This document shows positions 1 to 10,970 of a DNA stretch of 64,000 nucleotides, one piece after another; the stretch's first letter is position 1, and each line of letters starts with the position of its first letter. This stretch comes from Chloranthus sessilifolius (Eukaryota > Streptophyta > Magnoliopsida > Chloranthales > Chloranthaceae): contig CM037596.1 of the NCBI GenBank assembly GCA_021018995.1, positions 7,639,501-7,703,500 on the forward strand, in the 5' to 3' direction. The position numbers and the translations under genes were made by a program. The notes under the pieces were generated by a model. That model was given only the letters and a program-made list of their open reading frames with translations, made no database searches and was not told where the DNA came from.

Positions 1-75
1 AAGCAGAAATACTATCTTACTCCTCGAAAATTCCTAAAATTTACTGTCTACCAAAAATTCAGATTTTCTCAATTT

Positions 76-95
76 GATCCCCGGCAACGGTGCCA
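76..95 (-). other. Primer binding site of element B (tRNA-Asp type)
   Basis: The plus strand reads GATCCCCGGCAACGGTGCCA. This matches the 3' end of plant tRNA-Asp(GUC) with one difference (GTGCCA for GCGCCA). In the minus sense of the element it is the minus-strand-primer site, six bases after the LTR end. tRNA-Asp priming is typical of Athila-type elements. Confidence 0.8.
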
Positions 96-101
96 AAAAC
101 T

Positions 102-1908
102 TGATGTGATATTTTAATGTAATGTTTTACTTGCAAGTGCACGAATCGGTTTGTATATAGTGAGTGCGGAGTACGAGATCGTTCTCACGAGGATTAATGT
201 TGAAACATCTAAAAGAGACAAGCAATTCTAGAAATCTACTAAGATCTAACAGTATTCTACCAGTTTTATAATTTAAGCGGTTGATGGTAATTAATGACTA
301 CAAACTAAAATTCAATTGATGATTCACAAATAAAAGTGAAGATGATGATGATAAAGATGAAGATACTTAATCCTCCCATCTTTGGTCCGTTCTTCCTATA
401 ATATAAATCTAAGGATTAAATTATGAGATATTTCATTGGTAACAAACATCTTTTATGGAAGATCAATGGTCAACACCCTAATAGGTTCCACGTTGCATCC
501 CTGCAATCAGGACTTAGATGATTTTCATATTATAGATCTGGGATCAAGGGCACGGCTAGGCACACATGATCTCAGGTTCAAATAAAAACCATCCCCAAGG
601 TGGGTGAAAATTCCAACAAGAATACCACTTACAAATCTGAAATCAAGGGCATGGCTCGGCACACTTTATTCAGATTAGGGATTATTTAAGATAAAATTAC
701 CCATTCTGAGCAAGATCCGAGGGCATGGCTAAACACACTCGATCCCGAACATAATCGTAATTAGATCCACGATGAAAGCAAAAGACCATAACAATGATTG
801 GGTAAAATTACCATCACGGATCTGAGATCCGGGCATGACTGCACCTGATCCGGTTAGTGGCGGGGACTTCATCCATTCATGATAGCACAACAACCATAAA
901 AATAAAATCTCATTTTAATCCTTAATTTATATTATTAAAAGTACATCCCTCGGATGGGAATCATTAGATCCCCATCCCTATAAATTTAGCCACACATATT
1001 GTAAGTAATGACATAAATAAATAAAGACGAGAAAATAACATTAATTAAAATTACCTCAAACTTCAAAATAAATTACGTTGATCCACACGGATGATAATCT
1101 TCAGAAACGAAATAAATGCAGGAAATAAACTTTGAACAAAATCTAGGAATGAATACTGAAAAATTAAAGGGAACAAAGCTCTTAAAAAGAAATAATAAAA
1201 CTTCCCTATTTCTAGGTCTAACTATGAAAAATAATGGCTAAAAACTAAGAACACTAAAAACTAAAACTCTCTAAAAAAACTCTAATTCTAATCTCCTACG
1301 TTCTTCTAATGCTGAAAAAGATATATCCTCTCCGAAGTGTTTGAGTCGCTTTAAATAAACCCCGTCGCGCGGAAGTCTCCCAAGCCTACTTTTAAGATTG
1401 ATTAATCGACCAATGGATGTCGATGCATCGAGCGACCAAGAGTCCCAAAAATAGACTTTTAATGTCGATTAGTGTCGACTGAAATTAGCTCGATTAATCG
1501 ACCTGTATGGTCGATGCATCGACCCCAGAAATCCGTGAAATTCAGCACTGCTTCTCGGTTCAAACACTGCCTCAGTATTTTGGCCATAACTTTCTGTCCC
1601 GAACTCGAATTGAGACGATTCTTAGCCGTTGGAAAGCTGACGAAAAGATCTACAACTTTCATGTTTTGACAATTTTGTAATTCAACCGTCTTGAAGGTCC
1701 AAATGTAGCCGCAAGTCGCACCAAGTTCTTGATTACCCGAAGTTGCAGTGTTTTGACATTATATTCAGAATTCTTGTACTGTTTTCTATACTTGGCTTGT
1801 ATTTACCTGAAACACTTCAAATCTAATCAATCTCATCAGATAGCCTTCATCGGACAGCTAAATATAGGTATTTAGGGGTGAAATATCCTCATTTTTCAGT
1901 ACTCATCA
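102..1908 (-). repeat. 5' LTR of element B (family A LTR)
   Basis: An LTR of 1807 bp. In sense orientation it begins TGATGAGTACTGAAA and ends ATATCACATCA, so the ends form a TGATG/CATCA inverted repeat. It aligns along its whole length with 7478-9268 and, inverted, with 50875-52661. By eye there are about 7 differences from the element A LTR over the first 82 bases at the 102 end, so this is not a very recent family. A TATA-like TTTAAATA lies at 1350-1356 on the minus strand, with palindromic modules upstream of it. Confidence 0.88.
1398..1523 (-). promoter_or_regulatory. Palindromic modules upstream of TATA in the element B LTR
   Basis: Two composite modules occupy 1398-1430 and 1490-1523. 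Each has a GATTAATCGA palindrome followed about 10 bases later by a GTCGATGCATCGA palindrome. In element sense they lie roughly 45-170 bp upstream of the TTTAAATA at 1350-1356. The same pair of modules is found in the other two LTRs of this family. Confidence 0.55.
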
Positions 1909-2160
1909 CACCAGATTGCAAGAGATCAAAATTTAATGACTTAATGGCCCAAAATGCTCGATGTTCCAGCTCAACCGGGAGGTGACATCCTTTACCAAAG
2001 ACCAACTGATACGGCGACATGCCAATCGGAGTTTTAAACGTCGTTCGATACGCCCATAGAGCGTCATTCAACTTTAGCGACCAGTCTTTACGATTCGGAT
2101 GGATTGTCTTTTCTAAAATCCGCTTAAGTTCCCGATTAGAGACTTCAACTTGGCCACTTG
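1909..2160 (-). pseudogene. Integrase C-terminal part of element A, truncated by B
   Basis: This continues the integrase of A after the in-frame TAG at 2161-2163. The reading contains the [12 protein letters not shown] segment, whose Glu is the third catalytic residue, then [17 protein letters not shown] and [15 protein letters not shown]. All of these are typical of Athila integrase. The coding sequence stops dead at 1909, where the LTR of B begins. The GPF-type C-terminal module and everything downstream are therefore absent on this side and should lie left of the window, beyond B. Confidence 0.85.
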
Positions 2161-2161
2161 T

Positions 2162-3598
2162 CTAAGGATGGTATGGTGTAGCGACTTTGTGCGTGACACC
2201 ATATTTCTTCATTAATTGGGTGAACACTTTATTACAAAAGTGCTTTCCACCATCGCTGATTATCGCCTTTTGAATGCCAAAACAAGAAAACACTTGATCC
2301 TTGAGAAATTTGATCACTACTCTGTGATCATTCGATTTACACGCCACAGTCTCTACCCATTTCGAGACATAATCAACACCGACAAGAATGAACGTATTTC
2401 CAAACAAATTCGGGAAAGGACCCATAAAATCAATCTCCCAAACATCAAATAATTCAACTTCTAAAATTGGATTGAGCGGCATCATGTTGCGCTTTGAGAT
2501 AAGATTAGACAAATTTGTGAGAAGATTTGCAATGTTGATGACAATCCTTAAAGATCGCCTACCAAGAAAACTACTTTGGAAGATCTTTGCGGCAGTCTTT
2601 TTGGAACTAAAGTGACCTCCACAAGGCAACTCATGACAGAACGAGATGATTCGTGGTTGCTCAGATTCAGGAATACATCTTCGTATAATTTGATCAGGAC
2701 AGTATTTGAACAAGTACGGATCTTCGAAAAAATAGTGTTTCACACGAGCTAAGAAAATGGATTTCTCATTCTTCGACCAATGGTGAGGTAATTTCTCGGT
2801 GACTAGATAATTGACAAGATCCGCATACCAAGGTGGATAATCAATCCTGAACAACTGTTCATCCGGGAAGTCCTCCAAGATCGGAACAGGCTCGTCAGAT
2901 CTCTCAATAGTTATTCGTGACAAGTGGTCTGCCACCACATTTTCTGAGCCTTTCTTATCCTTGATCTCCAAATCGAACTCTTGCAGCAACAAGATCCATC
3001 TAATTAAACGTGCCTTAGCGTCTTTCTTAGCGAACAGATAACGCAGAGCAGCGTGATCTATGAATACCACGACTTTAGATCCTAATAAATATGATCGAAA
3101 TTTATCCAACGCGAAAACTACTGCCAAAAGTTCCTTTTCAGTGGTCGAGTAGTTCAACTGGGCATCGTTGAGAGTACGACTTGCATAGTAGATTACATGC
3201 AGTAATTTTTCTATTCGTTGCCCCAGAACAGCTCCAATTGCATAATCAGAGGCGTCGCACATTATTTCGAACGGAAAGTCCCAGTTTGGAGATTGAATTA
3301 TTGGAGCTTTTATCAATTCGGCCTTAATGGTGTCAAAGGCTCGCAAACATTCATCATCAAAAACGAACGGGGCATCCTTGGAAAGTAAACTGCATAGCGG
3401 TCGCGCTATCTTGCTGAAATCTTTAATAAAATATCGATAAAAATCGGTGTGTCCGAGAAAAGATCTGATTTCTTTCACTGTCCTAGGTGGTGGTAGATTG
3501 GCAATTAAATCAACTTTGGCCTTGTCGACCTCGATACCCTGGGACGATATGATATGTCCCAAAACAATGCCATCTTTAACCATGAAGTGACATTTTTC
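2162..3598 (-). pseudogene. RT tail, RNase H and integrase of element A
   Basis: This is a long open stretch following an in-frame TGA at 3599-3601. In order it contains the RT connection ([17 protein letters not shown]), then an RNase H domain with [14 protein letters not shown] and FIDHAAL, so the acidic residues are kept. ADHLSRI follows, then the integrase zinc region and core with [10 protein letters not shown] and [12 protein letters not shown] (first two catalytic Asp). A stretch around 2490-2580 reads out of phase: the Cys pair of the HHCC zinc finger is found only in another frame, bounded by two compensating indels. The block ends at TAG 2161-2163, probably from CAG. Confidence 0.9.
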
Positions 3599-4354
3599 TC
3601 AGTTAAGAACAAGGTTCTTCTCTTGGCATCGTTCAAGCACTAGTGACAAATGATTCAAACAGTCAGCAAAACTATTTCCATGGATTGAGAAGTCGTCCAT
3701 GAAGACCTCGAGGAATCGCTTGACCATATCCGAAAAAATACTCAGCATACATCTTTGGAATGTAGCTGGTGCATTACAAAGCCCAAACGGCATTCGTCGG
3801 TAGGAGAAAGTACCAAAAGGACATGTGAAAGTGGTCTTCTCCTGATCCTCAGGTGCAATGACTATTTGGTTATACCCGGAATAGCCATCGAGGAAGCAAT
3901 AGTACTCATGCCCGACCAATCTTTCCAACATCTGATCGATAAATGGAAGAGGAAAGTGATCTTTCCTCGTCATCAAATTTAACTTTCGATAATCAATGCA
4001 CACTCTCCACCCTGTTTGAATTTTTGTAGGGACTAGTATGTTTTCCTCATTCTTCACCACTGTGACTCCCGCTTTCTTAGGGACCACTTGTGTGGGGCTG
4101 ACCCATTTACTGTCAGAGATGGGGTATATAATTCTAGCATCTAGAAGTTTGATTACCTCATTTCGGACCACGTCTTGCATTATAGGGTTTAGTCTCCTCT
4201 GTGGTTCCCTAGAAGGCTTAGCATTGTCTTCCAAATGGATTCGATGCATACAAACAGTGGGGCTAATGCCTTTGATATCTTTTATCGACCAACCGATGAC
4301 ACTTTTGTGCTCTTTGAGTACATTCATGAGTTGGCCTTCCTGATCCGCATCCAA
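3599..4354 (-). pseudogene. Reverse transcriptase domain of element A
   Basis: This is the RT core of the pol polyprotein, which copies element RNA into cDNA in virus-like particles. Visible motifs in order: WRVCIDYRKLN, FPLPFIDQMLERL, YYCFLDGYSGYNQI (first catalytic Asp), FTCPFGTFSYRRMPFGLCNAPATFQRC cut across two motifs, and EVFMDDFSI (the FMDD form of the YxDD active site). The catalytic Asp residues are intact. A TGA at 3599-3601 interrupts the frame immediately before EKCHF, where related proteins have Trp, so a TGG-to-TGA change is likely. The first Met is only the first in the open frame; the real protein is part of a longer polyprotein. Confidence 0.93.
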
Positions 4355-4556
4355 TGTTGATGAAATTATAACGGGTTGAGTTTGATTCTTCCCCAGGTAG
4401 ACATACTTGAGATTTTTCGGAAGAGGTTTAAGTTCTAAGGACGCTTTCTCCTCCTCTTTCGACTTTTCCTTAATTAATTCAATTTGAGTTCCACACTCTA
4501 TATCCTTCTTTCTCCCAGACGTGGTGTGGAGTCCAACATGTGATTCACTTCTTGGA

Positions 4557-5006
4557 TCAGTTGATCCACATCAAAATTCTCTCTAAATGCGCAAGACAAG
4601 CTGCTAAAGGATCTTCAGCTTCGGATGCACGAAATATGTCTTCAACGATTTCATCGAGTATGCATGCTTGTGCATGTTCATCATCCTCCATGGGCTGCTT
4701 GGCAATATTAAAAATATTGAGTTCCACTGTCATATTCCCAAATGACAGATTCATGATCCCATTTCGACAATTGATCAACGCATTGGAGGTTGCTAGAAGA
4801 GGTCTTCATAGAATCACTGGAATGTTATTCTTTAAATTTGATACCGGTTCAGTGTCCAACACAACAAAATCTACAGGAAAGTAGAAAGAATCCACCTTGA
4901 TGAGGACATCTTCCACAATTCCTCGAGGGATCTTTACGAACCGATCAGATAACTGAAGGGTCATCGCAGTGGCCTTAAGTTCTCCCAACTCGAGCTCCTT
5001 GTACAC
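4557..5006 (-). pseudogene. Protease C-terminal part and linker of element A
   Basis: Two open stretches in one frame (5006-4806 and 4778-4557) are separated by a TGA in a stretch where relatives read ILGRP. They contain YKELELGELK, TLQLSDRF, VDFVVLD and NALINCRNG, typical of the second half of the Athila retropepsin. This part is in a different frame from the DLGAS active-site segment just upstream, so a frameshift near 5040 breaks the protease. The linker to RT (4556-4355) is in yet another frame and carries stops. Confidence 0.8.
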
Positions 5007-5899
5007 AGAACCGGTATCAAATTTGAAGCTGAAGATCCCTCGAGGAACAAGTTGACACTTGCTCCTAAATCAAAAAGGGCCTGATCAATACAGTTATCGC
5101 CGATGATGATCGAGATTGTAGGACAACCTAGGTCCTTGTATTTGATTGGGAGCTTTGCTTGTAACACTGAACTAACTTGCTCGGTTAAGAAAGTCTTTTT
5201 CAGAATATTTGTCTTTCTTTTAATTGTGACCAATTCCTTCAAAAATTTAGCATAAGCCGGCACTTGGCGGATGACATCTAGGAAAGGAATATTAATTTTT
5301 AATTGCTTGAAAATCTCATTTATTCCTTCCTCATCGCGATTTTTCAGTGGTGCCATCAATCTTTGCGGGTACGGTGCTTTAGGAACAAAACTTAACTTCT
5401 GTTCACTCTTTTCTTCTGATGTTTCTTTTGCTTGTACTTTATCATCAATTTCTTCTTTCTCCTCAGATTTCTTCTCCCCATCAGACTTTTCCTCCTCCTC
5501 TGGCAACACTACTTTGTTATCGACCTGCTTTTCAGATCTCAATGTTGTGATCGCTCGAATTTGTTGTTGATCATCCTCTTGTGTTGAAGTTGATGTTTGT
5601 TCAACAACCATTTGGCCCCGTGGGTTAGGAACCGGTTGGCTCGGAAACGATCCTTTTTCTCTTTCACAGAGAAAAGTGGCAAATTGCCCAATTTGGGCCT
5701 CTATTTTAGAGATTGAGGATGTGTGAGAATGAATGAGTTTCATCAGGTCCTCAGTAGAAGGAGTTTGTGTATGAGGACGTTGGGCAGTATTTCCTTGTGG
5801 AATGTTAAATCCAGGTGGTGAAAATATTGGCACAAAATTTTGCTGTGGTTGGTTTTTATAACCTCCCATTGGTTGTGCAAACTGAAAATTCTGGTTCAT
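4961..5899 (-). pseudogene. Gag linker and protease active site of element A
   Basis: Open for 312 codons. The first half is low-complexity and Gln/Pro-rich, then charged (runs of Glu and Lys near residues 130-170), as is usual between nucleocapsid and protease in Athila. The second half reads LMAPLKNRDEEGINEIFKQL and then ALFDLGASVNLF. DLGAS is the retropepsin active-site triplet region in the form used by Athila, in place of the commoner DTGA. The last 30 codons are out of phase after a frameshift near 5040. Confidence 0.85.
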
Positions 5900-6054
5900 T
5901 TGCCTTGACTGCCCAACCTGATTCTGATTGTATTGAAATTGATTCAGGTTATTGAACCCTTGCTACTGAAATTGCCCTTGACCGTAGTTCTGCTGCGGTC
6001 CTTGGTTAAAATTTTGTTGAGGATAAAAGTTCGTCCCCTGCTTCCTGGGCTGTA

Positions 6055-6528
6055 TTATTTGATTCTCTTATTTCCATGAAAATTTGGGTGGTTTCTCCAG
6101 CTATTTGGGTTATTCTCATTGAAAACGTTTCCTTGATTCCGCCCATAATTATTCACAACATTTAGCTGTTCAGATGTGTCTTCATGATAGTTCTGCATTG
6201 AAGGACAATCATCTGTCATATGCATTGGACTTGCACAAATTGAACATGACTCAGGTTGTGTATTTACCATATGCACATTCTTCTTTAATTTCAATTCCTC
6301 CACTTGTTGAGTGAGGAAATCAATTTTAGCCATCAAATCCGGGGAATCCTTTACTACGTATAGTCCTCCTTTCTTGGTTGAACTCCCGGCTTGATCACGG
6401 GCTTTGACTGGTTGTTCTCGAGTCTTTGCGAAATCCCAGTGCTGAGAATCCTCAGCAAGCTTTTCTAGGAAAGCATAAGATTCAGTTTCCTTAAGACTCA
6501 GGAATCCTCCGCCATTCATTGACTCCAC
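6055..6528 (-). pseudogene. Gag C-terminal part with CCHC zinc knuckle, element A
   Basis: This is the nucleocapsid portion of gag, which packages element RNA. CSICASPMHMTDDC fits the C-x2-C-x4-H-x4-C zinc knuckle exactly. A likely short coiled coil (KIDFLTQQVEELKLKK) precedes it. It is out of frame with the upstream capsid ORF and with the downstream linker ORF, so at least two frameshifts separate the pieces. Confidence 0.85.
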
Positions 6529-6548
6529 CAGATGTCTATTTGGTTGAC

Positions 6549-7298
6549 TCAGTCCATTGTAGAAACACTGAACCAGTCTCCACTTTGAGTATCCATGGTG
6601 TGGACATTTAGTAAGAGATCCATGAATCTATCCCAAGCTTCATATAATCTCTCATCTTCCTCTTGCGTGAAATCCGTGATTTCAAGTCTAAGGACATTAG
6701 TCTTCGCCATAGGGAAGAACTTTGACAGAAACCTTTTGACCATCTGATCCCAGGTGGTTATGGATCCCGATGGTAGAGAGTTTAACCAGGCTTTTGCTTT
6801 ATCCTTTATAGAGAAAGGAAATAAGCGTAGCCTAACAGATTCTTCGCTGAAGTTTTGGTAAACAGATGAGTAGACTTCGACAAAGTCTTTGACGTGCTGG
6901 TATGGATCTTCTCTCTCCATGCCATGAAAGATTGGAAGGATTTGAATGACATTTGTACGAATTTCAAACCGGCCACCAGGTGTGGCGGGGTATACAATGC
7001 ATAATGGGGTATTTGTAGTGATCGGAGAGAACAGTTCTCTCAATGTTGGTTCTTCCTCTTATTCAAGTTGCTCATTCATGTTGTCAGTCATACTGACTTC
7101 AGTGGATGATTCCCTTGAAAATTTCTGCCTTGATCTAGCATCCTTACGATTTGACCGGCAAGCACGTTCGATCTCTGAATTTAAAGGCTCTAAAGTTCTT
7201 TCTTTAGAAGTCCTAGTGTGCATGCAAATGACGCACAGAGCGGAGGTTTCGGGCAGGAAAACCTCAAGAAAATTACAAAAAAAAAAAAAAAAATTCAA
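6549..7298 (-). pseudogene. Gag capsid part of element A
   Basis: Two stretches of one frame (7298-7059 and 7043-6549) are divided by a single TAA at 7056-7058. The second holds the retrotransposon gag capsid core: GMEREDPYQHVKDFVEV, RLFPFSIKDKAKAWLNSLP and WDQMVKRFLSKFFP. The first holds a short basic N-terminal region ending in NMNEQLE. The first Met at 7298 is followed by a Phe run coded by an A-tract, so the true start is probably further in. Confidence 0.85.
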
Positions 7299-7453
7299 AA
7301 TTTTTAAAATTTTTTTTTTAAAAAATATATAAATAAATAAATAATAATAATAATAATTATTATTATTATTATTTTAAAGCAGAAATACTATTTTAATCTC
7401 CGAAAATTTTTAAAATTTACTGTCTACCAAAAATTCAGATTTTCTTAATTTAA
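7299..7453 (-). other. Leader of element A, AT-rich
   Basis: Untranslated leader between primer site and gag. It holds an imperfect palindrome of AAT/ATT triplets (7330-7374) next to A and T homopolymers (7276-7320). The primer-site end (7377-7453) matches bases 1-75 of the window, the leader of element B. Confidence 0.7.
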
Positions 7454-7471
7454 TCCCCGACAACGGCGCCA
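7454..7471 (-). other. Primer binding site of element A (tRNA-Asp type)
   Basis: The plus strand reads TCCCCGACAACGGCGCCA. This is the 3' end of plant tRNA-Asp with one difference (GACAACGG for GGCAACGG). It lies six bases from the LTR end at 7478. Confidence 0.82.
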
Positions 7472-7477
7472 AAAACT

Positions 7478-9268
7478 TGATGTGATATTTTAATGTAATA
7501 TTTTACTCGCAAGTGCACGAATCAGATTGTATATAGTGGTTGTGGAGTACGAGATCGTTCCCACGAGGACTAATTTTGAAAGATCTAAAAAGACAAGCAA
7601 TTCCAGAAATCCACTAAGATCTAACAGTATTCTACCAGTCTTATAATTTAGGTGGTTTGATGAGATGATAATTACTGACTACAAACTGAAATTTAATTGA
7701 TAATTCAAAAATAAAGATAAAGATGAAGATACTAAATCCTCCCATCTTTGGTCCGTTCTTCCCGTAATATAAATCTAAGGATTAAATTATGAGATATACC
7801 ATTGAAAACAAACATCTTTTATGGAAGATAAATGGTCAAAATCCCGATAGGTTCCATGTTGCATCCCTGCAATCAGGACTTAGATGATTTTCATATATAG
7901 ATATGAGATCAAGGGCATGGCTCGGTACACTTGATCTCAGGTTCAAATAAAAATCATCCCCAAAGTAGGTGAAAATTCTAACAAGAATACCACCATAGAT
8001 CTGAAATCAAGGGCATGGCTCGGCACACTTGATTTCAGATTAGGGAGTAATTAAGATAAAATTACTATTACAGATCTAAGATCCAGGGCATGGCTCGGCA
8101 CACTCGATCCCGGATCATAACCGTAATTATATCCACACGATGAAAGCAAAGAGACCATATAACAATGATTGGGTAAAATTACCGTCACAGATCTGAGATC
8201 CCGGGCATGGCTCGGCACACGCGATCCCGGTTAGTGGCGGGGATTTCATCCGTTCATGATAGCACAACAACCATAAAATAAGATCTTATATTTTAATCCT
8301 AAATTTATATTATTAAAAGTACATCCCTCGGATGAGAATCATTAGATCCCCATCCCTATAAATTTAGCCACACATATTGTAATTAAATGACAGAAATAAA
8401 TAAGGAAGGGAAAATAATATTAATTTAATGAATTGAAAATACCTCAAACTTCAACAGAAATTACTTTGATCCAAATGTACAATGATCTTCAGAAACGAAA
8501 TTAATGCAGGAAAAAACTTGAGCAAAAATATAATAAATTGGAGGAATGAGTACTGAAAAATTAAAGGAACAAAGCTCTCAAAAAGGAATAAATAAAAACA
8601 CCCTATTTCTATGTCTAACTATAAAAAAGAAAAGTAAAAAACTAAAACTCTAATCTCCTATCTCCCTAATTTCTAATTCTCCCTCGAAGTGTTTGAGTCG
8701 CTTTAAATAGATTCCCCATCGCAGAAGTCTCCCCAGCCACCAATTTAGGGTCGATTAATCGACCCAATAGGGTCGATGCATCGACCCTACAAAAGTGGCT
8801 CAAAATCAACTTTAAAGTAGTCAATTCCGTGTCAGACTCTCCTTCTCCTCGATTAATCGACCAAAAGGGTCGATGCATCGACCCCCAGAAATCCGTGAAT
8901 TTTAGCACACTTTTTATATCAGACACTGCTTCGGTATTGCAGCCATAACTTTCTGTCCCCCACTCGGATTGAGGTGATTCTTATGCCGTTGGAAAGCTGA
9001 CGAAAAGATCGACAACGTTTGTGTTTTGACAATTTCATAATTCGGCCGTCTTGAAGGTCCAAATTTAGCCGCAAGTCGCACCAAGTTCTCGATGACCCAA
9101 AGTTACAGTGTTTTGACATTATTTTCAGAATTCTTAGGCTGTTTTCCACACTTGACTTGTATTTACCTGAAACACTTCAAATCTCATAATTCTCATCAGA
9201 TAGCCTTCATCGGACAGCTAAATATAGGTATTTAGGGGTGAAATATCATCATATTTCAGTACTCATCA
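7478..9268 (-). repeat. 5' LTR of element A
   Basis: An LTR of 1791 bp with the same TGATG/CATCA ends as 102-1908 and 50875-52661. TATA-like TTTAAATA at 8702-8709 (minus strand) is preceded in element sense by palindromic modules at 8749-8787 and 8849-8884. A series of near-identical blocks around AAGGGCATGGCTCGGCACAC (7900-8230) gives this LTR internal repetition. That short GGCATGGCTCGGCACAC unit recurs about every 90-120 bp, several times per LTR. Confidence 0.9.
8749..8884 (-). promoter_or_regulatory. Palindromic modules upstream of TATA in the element A LTR
   Basis: Two modules (8749-8787 and 8849-8884) each join a TCGATTAATCGA palindrome to a GGTCGATGCATCGACC palindrome, spaced 7-8 bases. 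The second palindrome is a perfect 16-mer. In element sense they lie about 40-180 bp upstream of the TATA-like box at 8702-8709. No transcript evidence is available. Confidence 0.55.
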
Positions 9269-9270
9269 TA

Positions 9271-10742
9271 TGTCGCTTGAGGAAATCGCTATATGCATTG
9301 AAGCAATCTCCTCGATAGTGGTACAAGCGATTTGACTCCTTCATGTTAAAGCATGGGTTCTCCAAAAGTGAGTATGGTTGTTGTGTTTATATTCGGAAAC
9401 TTCATGGAGGTGATTATATCTCTCTTCTGTTGTATGTGGATGACATGTTTATTGCTTCAAAGAACAAGGTAGAGATAGATAGGCTAAAATCTCAGCTCGG
9501 TAATGAGTTTGAGATGAAGGGCGTGAGCCTTGCTAAGAAAATATTGAGTATGGAGATTAGAAGAGAGAGTTCGAATCGTCGATTGTTCTTGAGTCAGAAA
9601 AGATACATTGAGCAGGTTATCGCGAGATTAGGGATGCAAGGTGCTAAACCAGTGGTGACTCCATTGGCTCCATATTTCAGGCTCTCTAGTAAACAATCTC
9701 CAACTATAGCGGAAGAGAAGGCACGCATAGAGCGTGTACCTTATGCTAGTGCAGTCGGCAGTTTACTATACGCCATGGTGTGTACACGTCCAGATATTTC
9801 ACAGGCGGTCAGTGTGGTCAGTAGGTTCATGACGAACCCAGGGAAGGCACATTGGGAGGCGGTGAAGTGGGTCCTGAGGTACTTGAAAGGTACCGCTGAT
9901 ACGAGTTTATGCTTTGGTGGATATACATGTCAGATTAGCGAGTTTGTGAACTCAGATTATGCAGGTAATTTAGACAGGCGACAATCTACTACTGGTTATA
10001 TGTTTAGTATATATGGTGCTCCAATTAGTTGGCGATCGATGTTATAGGCTACAGTGGCACTTTCTACTACAAAGGCTGAGTACATGGCCATGACAGAGGG
10101 AGTGAAGGAAGCACTGTGGCTATGGGGTCTTCTAAATGATTTGGGAATTAAGCAGAATTGTGTGGACTTGTGGTGTGATAGCCAAAGTGCGATTCACTTG
10201 GTTAAGAATCAGGTTCATCATGCTCATACCAAGCATATCGATGTCAGGTATTATTTTGTGCGAGATGTCGTAGAAGGTAATGTTTCTCTCATAAAGGTAC
10301 ACACAAATGAGGTGATTTAGACGGACGACGATCTACTACTGGTTATATGTTTAGTATATATGGTTCTCCAGTTAGTTGGTGATCGATGTTACAGGCTATA
10401 GTGCACTTTCTACTACAGAGGCTGAGTACATGGCAATAGCAGAGGCAGTGAAGGAAGCATTGTGGTTATGGGGTCTTCTAAATGATTTGGGGATTAAGCA
10501 GGACTATGTGGACTTGTGGTGTGATAGCCAAAGTGCGATTCACTTGGCTAAGAATCAGGTTCATCATGCTCATACCAAGCATATCGATGTCAGGTATCAT
10601 TTTGTGTCAAATGTCGTAGAAGAAGGTAATGTTTCTCTCATGAAAGTACACACAAATGAGAATCCATCAAACATGTCAACCGAGGTGGTGACAGGTAGCA
10701 AGTTTCAGCATTGCTTTGACTTACTTCATATCAACCCGTGTT
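9271..10742 (+). pseudogene. Ty1/copia pol remnant (RT 3' half and RNase H)
   Basis: Copia-type pol. From 9274 the frame reads LRKSLYALKQSPR, stop, WYKRFDSF, then HGFSKSEYGCCVY and LLLYVDDMFIAS; YVDD is the RT active site with both Asp kept. SLLYAMVCTRPDISQAV and WVLRYLKGT follow, then RNase H with LWCDSQSAIHL and HTKHIDVRYYF. A TAG at 10045-10047 replaces the Gln usually found before the ALSTT segment. The RNase H part is present twice in tandem. Element A removed everything upstream of 9269; the rest of this copia element should lie left of the window. Confidence 0.92.
9971..10664 (+). repeat. 347-bp tandem duplication of the copia RNase H region
   Basis: The block from 9971 (TAGACAGGCGACAATCTACT) starts again at 10318 (TAGACGGACGACGATCTACT), an offset of 347 bp. 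The first copy runs to ACACACAAATGAGGTGATT and the second continues into the normal pol end. The copies differ at many positions. The downstream copy keeps TEAEYMA and VRYHFV, closer to the usual copia residues than TKAEYMA and VRYYFV upstream. The difference suggests an old duplication or recombination between two diverged elements. Confidence 0.85.
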
Positions 10743-10970
10743 AATTACCCATGAGGGTATGGCTCTTCGGGGTGGTGTTGGGGTGAGGTAGTCTTCATCC
10801 CGGTTGTAGGAACTACGGTGGCTTGATCCCGATTGAGGGTACGTAGGCAGCCATAGTTAGAATGGTGCAGTCGGTTGGGTCTATAGCTCAGTTATGTTGA
10901 GGTACATTTCTAGATGTTTGAAGCCTCTTCTTGTGTTCGTCCAAAATTTGAGGTCTATCAAATGATATAC

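Larger units (their letters stand above)
1..1908 (-). mobile_element. Element B, Athila-like Ty3/gypsy (5' end only)
   Basis: This is the 5' end of a minus-strand LTR retrotransposon whose body continues off the left edge. Reading on the minus strand, its 5' LTR (1908 to 102) is followed by a primer binding site and about 75 bases of leader. The leader and primer site match the same region of element A (7377-7471) closely, so B and A are one family. On its other side the LTR terminus abuts the integrase coding region of A in mid-domain, with no polypurine tract. The simplest reading is that B inserted into A in the same orientation. The predicted target duplication is CACCA at 1909-1913; its partner would be outside the window. 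Confidence 0.8.
1909..9268 (-). mobile_element. Element A, Athila-like Ty3/gypsy (3' part cut off by B)
   Basis: A minus-strand Ty3/gypsy element: 5' LTR (9268-7478), tRNA-Asp primer site (7471-7454), gag with a zinc knuckle, aspartic protease, RT with an FMDD active site, RNase H, and integrase up to mid-domain, where element B interrupts it at 1909. Domain order PR-RT-RH-INT places it in Ty3/gypsy. The RT and gag style and the tRNA-Asp primer site fit the Athila branch. Its right end lies inside a copia RT at 9268/9269; the predicted target duplication copy is TATGT at 9269-9273. Several stops and frameshifts make it non-autonomous. Confidence 0.88.

Noticed and set aside
76..95. Match to the 3' end of tRNA-Asp as a tRNA gene
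   Set aside because: Only the last 20 bases match, on the strand expected for a primer binding site next to an LTR; no cloverleaf.
1..1908. Tandem element with a shared LTR
   Set aside because: The LTR ends in mid-integrase of A without the 3' part of the element or polypurine tract; nested insertion explains this better.
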